Source: Propionibacterium sp. | GTDB taxonomy: Bacteria > Actinomycetota > Actinomycetes > Propionibacteriales > Propionibacteriaceae | Assembly (NCBI GenBank): GCA_012514785.1 | Contig: JAAYZP010000068.1 | Span: 1 to 9,441 of the forward strand | Direction: 5' to 3' | Length of the DNA: 9,441 nucleotides | Shown here: one piece after another, positions 1 through 6,004 of the stretch | Layout: each line of letters starts with the position of its first letter | How positions within the stretch are numbered: the first letter of the stretch is position 1 | The notes under the pieces: model-generated | Databases searched by the model: none | Seen by the model: only the letters and a program-made list of their open reading frames with translations | What the model was told of the DNA's origin: nothing | Translations under genes and position numbers: made by a program

Positions 1-1
1 C

Positions 2-997
2 GCCGCGGTCAAGGCCGACGCCTACGGCCACGGGCTGGTCCCGGTCGCCACCCACCTGGAGCCGGAGGTTTCGGCGTTCGGGGTGGCCACCGTCGAGGAG
101 GGCGTCCAGCTGCGGGCCGCCGGCATCGCGAAGCCGATCCTCAAGTTCTCGCCCGCACTCGACGATGAACTCGCCGCCGCGATCGCCGCCCGGTTGACGC
201 TCACCATCGGATCGCTCGACGGCGTGACCGCGGCAGCTCGTGCCGCTCGGGAGGCCGGGGTGGTCGTCGCCGTGCACCTCAAGGTGGACACCGGGATGCG
301 GCGCGTCGGCGTCGAACCCGACGACGCCCCCGCCGTCGCCGCCGCGATCAGTGCGGAGCGGTCCCTGCGCCTCGAAGGCATCTTCACCCACCTCGCGGCC
401 GCCGACACCGACGACGGGCGCGCGTTCACCGAGCAGCAACTGCGCGTGTTCCGGGGCGCCGTGGAAGCGGTGCGCGGGGCCGTCGGGGACGTCGAGTGGG
501 TGCACACCGCCAACTCCGCCGGCATCCTGGGATTCGAACTCGACGGCGACACCGCGGTGCGCCCCGGCATCGCGCTCTACGGCGGGGGGCTCCTCGAGCC
601 GGTCGCCCGCTGGACGTCGACGGTGCTCTTCGTGAAGCGGGTTCGCGCGGGGGAGAGCGTGTCCTACGGCCGGACGTGGACGGCGCAGCGGGACACGACG
701 ATCGCGACGCTCGCCGTCGGCTACGGGGACGGCTACTCCCGGCTCAACTCGAACCGTGGTCGGGCCCTCATCGCGGGCGCGTCGTACCCGGTCGTCGGCA
801 GGGTGTGTATGGACCAGACGATGGTGGACCTGGGCCCACACGCCGACGTGCGGCCCGGCGACGAGGTGGTACTCATGGGCGACAGCGGCGACGAGAGGAT
901 CACCGTCGAGGAGTTGGCGGGGACGATGGGCACGATCCCGTACGAGGTCACGTGCCTCATCACGCGACGGGTGGCGCGCAGCTACGTCGGAGGCTGA
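2..997 (+). CDS. alr: Alanine racemase, 5'-truncated by window edge
   Basis: PLP-dependent fold-type III enzyme interconverting L- and D-alanine in the cytoplasm, supplying D-Ala for peptidoglycan. The reading frame is open from base 2; 331 residues are visible, so against the usual length of about 370 some 35 to 40 N-terminal residues lie upstream. The PLP-lysine motif VKADAYGHG is at the very start (Lys codon 11-13). The motif HLKVDTGMRRVGV carries the lysine (281-283) equivalent to the carbamylated lysine of the Geobacillus enzyme. The catalytic tyrosine on the second monomer is in AVGYGDGYSR (Tyr codon 722-724), and the C-terminal beta domain has VGRVCMDQTMVDLG and GDEVVLMG. All key residues seen are intact. 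An internal ATG at 83 is not the true start because the PLP lysine lies before it. The gene ends GGC-TGA and converges on the ecsC-like gene 32 bp away. Confidence 0.96.
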   Translation, partial: AAVKADAYGHGLVPVATHLEPEVSAFGVATVEEGVQLRAAGIAKPILKFSPALDDELAAAIAARLTLTIGSLDGVTAAARAAREAGVVVAVHLKVDTGMRRVGVEPDDAPAVAAAISAERSLRLEGIFTHLAAADTDDGRAFTEQQLRVFRGAVEAVRGAVGDVEWVHTANSAGILGFELDGDTAVRPGIALYGGGLLEPVARWTSTVLFVKRVRAGESVSYGRTWTAQRDTTIATLAVGYGDGYSRLNSNRGRALIAGASYPVVGRVCMDQTMVDLGPHADVRPGDEVVLMGDSGDERITVEELAGTMGTIPYEVTCLITRRVARSYVGG

Positions 998-1035
998 CGT
1001 CGGATTCGGCGGTTCGCCTGCGCCCGACGTCAGCC
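992..1035. terminator. Symmetric bidirectional terminator between alr and ecsC-like gene
   Basis: A perfect 12-bp inverted repeat, GGCTGACGTCGG (992-1003) and CCGACGTCAGCC (1024-1035), encloses a 20-nt loop that contains a second small stem, GGCG (1008-1011) with CGCC (1015-1018). The stop codon of alr (995-997) lies in the left arm and the stop of the convergent gene (1030-1032, complement) in the right arm, so each gene ends GGC-TGA-CGTCGG on its own strand. No T-tract follows on either side, which is common in high-GC actinobacteria. Acting as a two-way terminator is inferred from position and symmetry. Confidence 0.7.
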
Positions 1036-1680
1036 CTTCGGCCGCCGACTCGGCAGCGCCTCGAGCGTGTGGTTGGCCACAGCGCGCGTGCTCCACGCGT
1101 CCACGGCGGCACCGACGCCGCCGCCGACGAACGGGATGCCCTTGCCGAGCATCACCCCGAGCCGCTTCCCGCCCACGGAACTGAGTGCCCGCTCCAGCAG
1201 CACCTTCGCGACGGCGCCGTCCAGCTGCGCGTCGAACACGGGTGCGGTGGCGACGACGAGTGGTGAGCTGGGCAGCACGCCCTTGCTCACCAAGGCCGCG
1301 CCCGCGGACGGGCCGAGCATGCACATCAGGATCGCCGTCTTCACGCGGGGATCGACGAGCTCGTAGCCGCGCAGGTGCGCGATGGCCGCGACCATGCGGG
1401 CCTGGACGAACGCGGACGCGCCCATGTTGGCCGGGATGGTCACGACCGAGAGCAGGATGCCGCCCCAGTTCGTCGCGAACCCCTGCCCGCCGGCGAGCGC
1501 GAGGTGCTGGTTGATGACGGACCGGACCGCACGCTCGTGGTCGCGCGACTTTTCCAGCTGCTGCTTGGCGAGGACCTTCGCGCCGGTCAGCGCACCCTTG
1601 CCGCTGATGGCGAGATCGAGGATCTGGTGGAACACGTCGGCGCTGAGGTTCTCCGCCGCCGCGAGCTGCTTGTTGTCCAT
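1030..1680 (-). CDS. EcsC family protein
   Basis: A 216-residue protein resembling the EcsC family, named after the third gene of the Bacillus ecs locus; its biochemical role is not established. The family-like core is at residues 67-125: a glycine-rich hydrophobic stretch (WGGILLSVVTIPANMG, 72-87), then ARMVAAIAHLRGYEL (94-108), resembling the EcsC pattern of a hydrophobic helix followed by an Ala-rich segment and GY-L. The C-terminal KGIPFVGGGVGAAVDAWSTR (180-199) matches the conserved IP-x-GG-xx-GA block. The start at 1680 is chosen over an ATG nine codons upstream because AAGGAAGGAG sits just before it. There is no signal peptide; the hydrophobic segments could associate with the membrane. 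It converges on alr and diverges from aat, sharing a 73-bp intergenic region with the latter, so it is probably monocistronic. Confidence 0.85.
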   Translation of the reverse strand: MDNKQLAAAENLSADVFHQILDLAISGKGALTGAKVLAKQQLEKSRDHERAVRSVINQHLALAGGQGFATNWGGILLSVVTIPANMGASAFVQARMVAAIAHLRGYELVDPRVKTAILMCMLGPSAGAALVSKGVLPSSPLVVATAPVFDAQLDGAVAKVLLERALSSVGGKRLGVMLGKGIPFVGGGVGAAVDAWSTRAVANHTLEALPSRRPKG

Positions 1681-1684
1681 GGCG

Positions 1685-1694
1685 CTCCTTCCTT
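1685..1694 (-). promoter_or_regulatory. Strong ribosome binding site of the ecsC-like gene
   Basis: On the minus strand the sequence AAGGAAGGAG stands 4 nt before the ATG at 1680. It fixes this start in preference to the in-frame ATG at 1707, which lies upstream of the site. Confidence 0.75.
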
Positions 1695-1731
1695 CCAAGG
1701 TTCTCACACCCGATCAAGTATGCCCCGTGCG

Positions 1732-1747
1732 CAGTCCTGCAAGACTG
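1732..1747. promoter_or_regulatory. Interrupted palindrome in the aat/ecsC divergent region
   Basis: CAGTCCTGCAAGACTG is a 16-bp near-perfect dyad: arms CAGTC and GACTG flank a central TGCA, with one mismatched pair (C1737/A1742). It ends 6 bp before the aat ATG and lies 52 bp upstream of the ecsC ATG, in the only space where promoters of the two genes can be. It could be a repressor operator or an RNA hairpin just before aat. No known regulator is recognised from it. Confidence 0.35.
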
Positions 1748-1753
1748 GAGCGC

Positions 1754-2458
1754 ATGCACGCAACCCTGCTGGGCGATCCGCTCCACTGGCCGAAGCAGGA
1801 CCTCGTCGGGGTCTCGGCCGAGTTCAGCGCGCCCATCGCGGTGGAGGCGTACGCCTCGGGCGTGTTCCCGATGCCGCTGGACGACGTCCACATGGGGTGG
1901 TGGTCGCCGATGGAGCGCGGCATCTTCGAGCTCGACGACATCCGCGTCACCCGCTCGCTCCGGCAGTCCGCGAGGCGGTACACGACGACGATCGACGCCG
2001 CCTTCGGCCGGGTCCTGGAGCGGTGCGCGGACCCGTCGCGGGAGGGCGGGTGGATCGACCGCCGCATCCGGGCGGTCTACATGAAGCTGCACGAGCACGG
2101 CATCGCGCACAGCGTCGAGACGTGGAGCGTCGACGGCGAACTCGTGGGCGGGCTCTACGGCGTCAATGTGCGGGGCCTGTTCGCGGGGGAGTCGATGTTC
2201 CACGACCCGATCCGGGGCCGGGACGCGTCGAAGGTGGCGCTGCTCCGGCTCGTCGCCCAGCTCCGCCAGATCGGCGCCACGCTGCTCGACACGCAGTGGG
2301 TGACGCCGCACCTGGCGTCGCTGGGCGCCATCGAGATCACGCGGGAGGCGTACCTGTCCCGGCTGAACGACGCACTCGACGCGCGATCGCAGCGCTGGGA
2401 GCCGCAGGCCCCGCTCGCTGGGGCCGCGCTGCTGGACTCCTTCTTCAGTGGTTCGTGA
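1754..2458 (+). CDS. aat: Leucyl/phenylalanyl-tRNA--protein transferase
   Basis: Transfers Leu or Phe from aminoacyl-tRNA to the N-terminal Arg or Lys of proteins, making N-degrons recognised by ClpS for ClpAP/ClpCP-type degradation; cytoplasmic. The 234 residues match the family's usual length. Visible family motifs in order are YASGVFPMP (33-41), WWSPMERGI (49-57), GGWIDRRI (98-105), HSVETW (119-124), GGLYGVNVRGLFAGESMFH (132-150), then ASKVAL (158-163) and the C-terminal DTQWVTPHLASLGAIEI (179-195). The ATG at 1754 gives a normal N-terminus, but its GGAG is only 3 nt upstream. An in-frame GTG at 1727, 5 nt after AAGTAT (1716-1721), is an alternative start adding nine residues. The 3' end overlaps the convergent mogA by 14 bp. 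No functional link to the molybdenum genes is evident. Confidence 0.94.
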   Translation: MHATLLGDPLHWPKQDLVGVSAEFSAPIAVEAYASGVFPMPLDDVHMGWWSPMERGIFELDDIRVTRSLRQSARRYTTTIDAAFGRVLERCADPSREGGWIDRRIRAVYMKLHEHGIAHSVETWSVDGELVGGLYGVNVRGLFAGESMFHDPIRGRDASKVALLRLVAQLRQIGATLLDTQWVTPHLASLGAIEITREAYLSRLNDALDARSQRWEPQAPLAGAALLDSFFSGS

Positions 2459-2936
2459 TCCCGTCGAGCTGCCCGATCAGGTGCTCGACGATCGGCTCCA
2501 GCACCCGCACGGTGTCCTTGGCCCCGCCGGTCGAGCCCGGAGCGTTCACCACGAGCGCGCGGTTCTCGTCGCGCACCACGACCCCGGCGAGCCCGCGCGA
2601 CAGGCTGGCGTACGGCGTCGCGGCCAGACCGACGCGGCGGATCTCCTCCGCGATGCCGGGGATCTCGAAGTCGAGGATGGCCTTCGTCGCTTCGACGGTG
2701 ACGTCGCGGGGCGCGACGCCGGTGCCGCCGGTGGTGACGACGAGCCGCACGCCCGCCTGGACGAACGAGCCGATGGCGCGCTGGATGGCCTCGACGTCGT
2801 CGGGCACGAGCACCACGTCGCCCACCGCGAACCCGGCGTCGCGGAGGGCGGCCTGGATGATCGGCCCCGACCGATCGGCGTACTCACCCCGGAACGCGCG
2901 GTCGGAGCAGGTGATGACTGCCGCTTGATGTTTCAT
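2445..2936 (-). CDS. mogA: MogA/MoaB-family molybdenum cofactor biosynthesis protein
   Basis: A single-domain MoCF-binding protein of 163 residues, the usual MogA/MoaB size. Family members adenylylate molybdopterin (Mg-ATP plus MPT to MPT-AMP) before molybdenum insertion. Motifs: N-terminal AAVITCSDRAFRGEYADRSG (5-24), the TTGGTGVAPRDVTVEAT block (68-84) with the catalytic-type Asp78, and the pterin/nucleotide loop NAPGSTGGAKD (131-141). MogA and MoaB are not safely separated from sequence alone, so the symbol is approximate. It is transcribed away from the HTH-Mop-modABC operon across 85 bp, so molybdate import and cofactor assembly share a control region. There is no Shine-Dalgarno before the ATG; a TAGACT hexamer ends 6 nt upstream, suggesting a leaderless mRNA. 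Its 3' end overlaps aat. Confidence 0.93.
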   Translation of the reverse strand: MKHQAAVITCSDRAFRGEYADRSGPIIQAALRDAGFAVGDVVLVPDDVEAIQRAIGSFVQAGVRLVVTTGGTGVAPRDVTVEATKAILDFEIPGIAEEIRRVGLAATPYASLSRGLAGVVVRDENRALVVNAPGSTGGAKDTVRVLEPIVEHLIGQLDGITNH

Positions 2937-2942
2937 GGGCCA

Positions 2943-2948
2943 AGTCTA
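2943..2948 (-). promoter_or_regulatory. Putative -10 box for a leaderless mogA transcript
   Basis: On the minus strand TAGACT fits the TANNNT -10 pattern and is followed by 6 nt, then the ATG, so transcription would begin at or next to the start codon. No Shine-Dalgarno lies before the gene. No convincing -35 box was found at 16 to 19 bp spacing. Confidence 0.55.
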
Positions 2949-2986
2949 GGTGGGCGAGCGGGAAGGGACGCAGCCACCCACCCCCC

Positions 2987-3015
2987 CTGATCTCCGAGGT
3001 TTCGGCTGCTACGCT
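2987..3015 (+). promoter_or_regulatory. Putative promoter of the HTH-Mop/modABC operon (leaderless)
   Basis: CTGATC (2987-2992), sharing TGA with the TTGACA consensus, is followed by a 17-bp spacer and TACGCT (3010-3015), a TANNNT -10 box. Six nt separate this from the ATG at 3022. No ribosome binding site is present, so the predicted mRNA starts at the initiation codon. A run of seven C (2981-2987) abuts the -35 element. GGTGGG (2949-2954) and CCCACC (2977-2982) form a loose inverted repeat between the two divergent promoters, a possible but weak operator. Confidence 0.6.
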
Positions 3016-3021
3016 CTGTTC

Positions 3022-3432
3022 ATGGCAAGAATTCGGATCAGTACGGCGGCGACGCTCCTCGGCGTCTCGGACGACACCGTCCGCAACTGGGTGGACCAGG
3101 GGCGCCTCACGGCATCCCGCGACGACGTCGGCAAGCAGGTCGTCGACGGCGCCGCGCTGGCGAAGCTCTCGCAGGACATCGCCGCCGCCAAGAGTCTCGA
3201 CAGCCTCGACACCGGCGCGGGGCATCGCTCCGCGCGCAACCACCTCACCGGGCTCGTGACGAGCGTCCTCTCGGACAAGGTGATGAGCCAGGTGGAGCTG
3301 CAGTGCGGGCCCTACCGGGTCGTGTCCCTCATCTCCACCGAGGCGGTGAAGGAGCTGGGCCTCGAGGTCGGCTCCATCGCCACCGCCGTCATCAAGTCCA
3401 CCAACGTCACCATCGAAGGAAACCGTTCGTGA
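3022..3432 (+). CDS. HTH-Mop (TOBE) molybdate-responsive regulator or molybdate-binding protein
   Basis: A 136-residue two-part protein. Residues 5-50 form a MerR/excisionase-like helix-turn-helix (TAATLLGVSDDTVRNWVDQG at 8-27), and residues 70-133 form one Mop/TOBE domain (SARNHLTGLVTSVLSDKVMS, then VVSLISTEAVKELGLEVGSI and AVIKSTNVTI), the fold that binds molybdate or tungstate between subunits. Similar small proteins precede modA in many actinobacteria. A role as ModE-like autoregulator is the natural inference; a pure molybdate-storage role is the alternative. It lacks the two Mop repeats of E. coli ModE and would need to oligomerise to form anion sites. The start at 3022 is preferred over the ATG at 2950, because the longer form would run through the divergent promoter region and adds a low-complexity tail. 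Its stop overlaps the modA GTG. Confidence 0.88.
   Translation: MARIRISTAATLLGVSDDTVRNWVDQGRLTASRDDVGKQVVDGAALAKLSQDIAAAKSLDSLDTGAGHRSARNHLTGLVTSVLSDKVMSQVELQCGPYRVVSLISTEAVKELGLEVGSIATAVIKSTNVTIEGNRS
3415..3420 (+). promoter_or_regulatory. Ribosome binding site of modA
   Basis: GAAGGA lies 8 nt before the GTG at 3429, inside the end of the upstream gene. It supports the GTG start and reinitiation at the GTGA overlap. Confidence 0.7.
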
Positions 3433-4154
3433 GCAAGCTCGCAGCCGGCCTCGCTGCCGTCGTCCTGGCGCTCAGCGCCTGCGCGTCTGGTGAGGCCCAA
3501 CCCGACGACGCCGAGATCTCCGCGACCGTGTTCGCCGCCGCCTCGCTGTCGGCCCCGTTCGAGGAGATCGCCGCCGACACGGACGTGAACTTCTCCTTCG
3601 ACGGCTCCTCCGGCCTCGTCGACCAGATCGCCGGCGGCGCCCCCGCCGACGTCTTCGCCTCGGCGGACCAGCGCAACATGGTGGGCGCCGTCGAGCAGGG
3701 CCTGATCGCCGGCGAGCCGACGATGTTCGCCACCAACTACCTCGTGCTGGTCACGCCCGCCGGCAACCCCGCGGGCGTCACCGGGATGGACGCGTCGCTG
3801 GAGGACGCCAAGCTCGTCGTCTGCGCGCCCGAGGTGCCGTGCGGGGGCGCGACGGAGCGCCTCGCCGAGACGCTGGGCCTGGCGCTCAGCCCCGTCTCGG
3901 AGGAGACCTCGGTCACCAACGTGCTCGGCAAGATCACTTCGGGTGAGGGCGACGTCGGCCTCGTCTACCTCACGGACGCCACCGGCGCCGGCGACGCCGT
4001 CGAGATCATCGGGATCCCCGAGGCGGAGGGCGACCCGAACACCTACTGGATCGCCGCCGTCGAGGGCGGGGACACGGAGCAGGCGCAGGCGTTCATCGAC
4101 CTGGTCATGGACTCGCCGGACGTGCTGGCCGGCTACGGCTTCGGCAGTGCATAG
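3429..4154 (+). CDS. modA: Molybdate ABC transporter, substrate-binding lipoprotein
   Basis: Extracytoplasmic molybdate-binding component of ModABC, 241 residues. The GTG start gives a short lipoprotein signal peptide: Lys3, a hydrophobic stretch, and lipobox LSAC with Cys18 as the lipidated residue. Ligand-contact regions typical of ModA are present: ASLS (38-41), the DGSSG loop (58-62) followed by ADVFASAD (73-80), and the tyrosine of VYLTDA (Tyr180). Cys132 and Cys138 in VVCAPEVPCGGAT could form a disulfide outside the membrane. GTG overlaps the preceding stop (GTGA, 3429-3432), indicating translational coupling, and the 3' end overlaps modB by 8 bp. The family also binds tungstate, so the exact oxyanion cannot be told from sequence. 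Confidence 0.94.
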   Translation: MSKLAAGLAAVVLALSACASGEAQPDDAEISATVFAAASLSAPFEEIAADTDVNFSFDGSSGLVDQIAGGAPADVFASADQRNMVGAVEQGLIAGEPTMFATNYLVLVTPAGNPAGVTGMDASLEDAKLVVCAPEVPCGGATERLAETLGLALSPVSEETSVTNVLGKITSGEGDVGLVYLTDATGAGDAVEIIGIPEAEGDPNTYWIAAVEGGDTEQAQAFIDLVMDSPDVLAGYGFGSA

Positions 4155-4929
4155 ATTCCCCCGCTGGGCCTGGGCGCCGTTCGCACTGGGGCTCGCGCTG
4201 CTGGCCGTGCCACTGCTCGGCATGATGGCGCGCGTGCCGTGGGGCGAACTGCCCGCCCTGCTCACCTCCGAGCGCGCCCTCGACGCGCTCACCCTCAGCC
4301 TCGGCACCTGCCTCATCGCCACCTGTCTGGTACTGCTGCTCGGGGTGCCGCTGGCCCTCGTGCTCGCGCGCAGCCGGGGCTGGTGGGTGAGCGTCGTGCG
4401 CACGCTCGTCACCGTCCCGATGGTGCTGCCGCCCGTCGTCGCCGGTCTCGCGCTGCTCGTCACCTTCGGCCGCCGCGGACTCATCGGAGCGAGCCTGTCC
4501 GCGTGGGGCGTCGAGATCGGCTTCACGACGATCGCCGTCGTCATCGCGCAGACCTTCGTCGCGCTCCCGTTCCTCGTCACGTCGCTGGAGGGCGCGCTCA
4601 AGTCCTCCGGTGAGCAGTACGAGCGGGTCGCCTCCAACCTGGGAGCCTCACCGTCGCGGATCTTCTGGAAGGTGACGCTGCCGATCGCGCTCCCGGCCAT
4701 CGCCTCCGGCACGGCGCTCTCGTTCGCCCGCGCGCTGGGCGAGTTCGGCGCGACGCTGACGTTCGCCGGCTCCCTGCAGGGGGTCACCCGCACCCTGCCG
4801 CTCGAGATCTACCTCCTGCGCGAGACCGACTCGGACCTCGCGCTCGCCCTGTCGCTCGTACTCATCGTCGTGGCACTGGCTATCGTCTTCGTGTCCACCA
4901 AGATCCAGAACTGGCGGCGGGATGGCTGA
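4147..4929 (+). CDS. modB: Molybdate ABC transporter, permease
   Basis: Integral membrane subunit of ModABC, 260 residues. Hydrophobic segments are near residues 9-28, 48-75, 85-107, 127-147, 181-198 and 231-250, giving about six membrane spans. The cytoplasmic EAA loop that docks on ModC is at 155-183 (GEQYERVASNLGAS, then IFWKVTLPIALP), followed by the ModB-typical SFARALGEFGATLTFAG (192-208). The GTG start at 4147 lies inside the end of modA (8-bp overlap) with no clear Shine-Dalgarno, so translation is probably coupled to modA. Starting at the later in-frame Met26 would remove the first membrane span. The 3' end overlaps modC by 8 bp. Confidence 0.93.
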   Translation: MHRFPRWAWAPFALGLALLAVPLLGMMARVPWGELPALLTSERALDALTLSLGTCLIATCLVLLLGVPLALVLARSRGWWVSVVRTLVTVPMVLPPVVAGLALLVTFGRRGLIGASLSAWGVEIGFTTIAVVIAQTFVALPFLVTSLEGALKSSGEQYERVASNLGASPSRIFWKVTLPIALPAIASGTALSFARALGEFGATLTFAGSLQGVTRTLPLEIYLLRETDSDLALALSLVLIVVALAIVFVSTKIQNWRRDG

Positions 4930-5980
4930 GCAGATGCGGGTGGCGGCCACCCTGGAGGTCCGCGGATTCGACGTCGACGTCGCCATCGGCCCGGGCCAGC
5001 GGGTGGCTGTCATCGGCCCCAACGGGGCGGGCAAGTCGACGCTGTTGCAGCTCATCGCGGGCTCGCTGCGGCCCGACACGGGCACCGTCGAACTGCACGG
5101 GGTCACCGTCGCCTCTCCACGCGGCTTTGTGCCGCCGCACAAGCGCCGCGTGGCCTACGTCGAGCAGCGGCCGCTGCTGTTCCCGCACCTCACGGTGCTG
5201 GAGAACGTCATGTTCGGGCCGCTGTCGCGCGGCGCGAACCGGTCGGCCGCCCGCGAGCGGGCGCTCGCGGAGCTGGAGCTCACCGGCGTGGCGCACCTCG
5301 CCGACCGCCGGCCCGCCCAGCTCTCCGGCGGCCAGGCGCAGCGGGCCTCCCTCGCGCGCGGGCTCGCGTTCGACCCCGACGTCGTCCTCCTCGACGAGCC
5401 GTTCGCCGCGCTCGACGCCACCGTCACGCCCGAGTTGCGCCGCATGCTGCGCAGCCGCCTGGCGGGGCTCACCACCGTCGTCGTCACCCACGAGCTGCTC
5501 GACGTCGTCACCCTCGCCGACCGGCAGGTGGCGTTGGAGGGCGGCCGGGTGGTCGCCGACGGACCGGTGGAGGAGCTGGCGAGCGCGCCGTCGACGCAGT
5601 TCCTGGCGGACTTCGTGGGGCTCAACCTGCTCGGCGGCGTCGCGCTGGCCGAGGACCGGGTCGATCTCGGCGGGCAGAACATCATCGGGATGCCGAACGG
5701 CGACCTGGCAGCCGGCAGGCACGCACGCGTCACCGTCGCGCCCGATGCGGTCGCGATCCACAGGGAGATGCCCGAGGGCAGCCCGCGCAACGCGATGCGG
5801 GCGCAGGTGATGCGGGTCGAGCCGGGCGGCGCAGTGGTGGGGGTCACCGTCGATCTCGGGGGGCAGCCGTTGCGCGCCTCGCTGACTCCGGGCGCCGTCG
5901 CCGAGTTGGCGCTCATGCCGGGCGACGACGTCGTCGCCGTCATCAAAGCCACCCAGGTGCGGCTGCATCCCGCCCACTGA
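4922..5980 (+). CDS. modC: Molybdate ABC transporter, ATP-binding protein with TOBE domain
   Basis: Cytoplasmic ATPase driving molybdate import, 352 residues, normal for ModC. The nucleotide-binding domain has Walker A GPNGAGKST (32-40), Q-loop VEQRPLLFPHLT (80-91), signature LSGGQ (134-138), Walker B VVLLDEP (154-160), D-loop ALD (163-165) and switch His190 in VVVTHE. The C-terminal TOBE domain (about 287-349, RNAMRAQVMRV and DDVVAVIKATQVRL) can bind molybdate and inhibit transport in some homologues. The ATG lies within the end of modB (8-bp overlap), so the last three mod genes are tightly coupled. The N-terminus is short before the Walker A motif. Its stop codon sits in the loop of a GC hairpin that probably ends the operon. 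Confidence 0.95.
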   Translation: MAEQMRVAATLEVRGFDVDVAIGPGQRVAVIGPNGAGKSTLLQLIAGSLRPDTGTVELHGVTVASPRGFVPPHKRRVAYVEQRPLLFPHLTVLENVMFGPLSRGANRSAARERALAELELTGVAHLADRRPAQLSGGQAQRASLARGLAFDPDVVLLDEPFAALDATVTPELRRMLRSRLAGLTTVVVTHELLDVVTLADRQVALEGGRVVADGPVEELASAPSTQFLADFVGLNLLGGVALAEDRVDLGGQNIIGMPNGDLAAGRHARVTVAPDAVAIHREMPEGSPRNAMRAQVMRVEPGGAVVGVTVDLGGQPLRASLTPGAVAELALMPGDDVVAVIKATQVRLHPAH

Positions 5981-5994
5981 TCCCAAGGGCGGGA
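5968..5994. terminator. GC hairpin between modC and the convergent lipoprotein gene
   Basis: TCCCGCCC (5968-5975) and GGGCGGGA (5987-5994) form a perfect 8-bp stem with an 11-nt loop holding the modC stop codon. It lies between two convergent genes (the lipoprotein gene ends at 6005), so it could stop transcription from both sides. No T-tract follows. Confidence 0.5.
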
Positions 5995-6004
5995 CCGTCG
6001 GCGG

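Noticed and set aside
1375..2928. Long + strand ORF of 517 codons crossing ecsC, aat and mogA
   Set aside because: It runs antisense or out of frame through three genes with clear family motifs, is rich in Arg/Pro/Gly runs typical of shadow frames in high-GC DNA, and has no recognisable domain.
2950..3021. N-terminal extension of the HTH-Mop protein from an ATG at 2950
   Set aside because: The extra 24 residues are low-complexity, cover the putative promoter, and precede a typical HTH N-terminus at 3022.
3312..4793. Minus-strand ORF of 493 codons opposite HTH-Mop, modA and modB
   Set aside because: Its composition is that of an antisense shadow frame, and the plus strand carries unmistakable mod genes here.
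4880..5986. Minus-strand ORF of 368 codons opposite modC
   Set aside because: Arg/Asp/His-rich low-complexity product with no motifs; an antisense shadow of modC.
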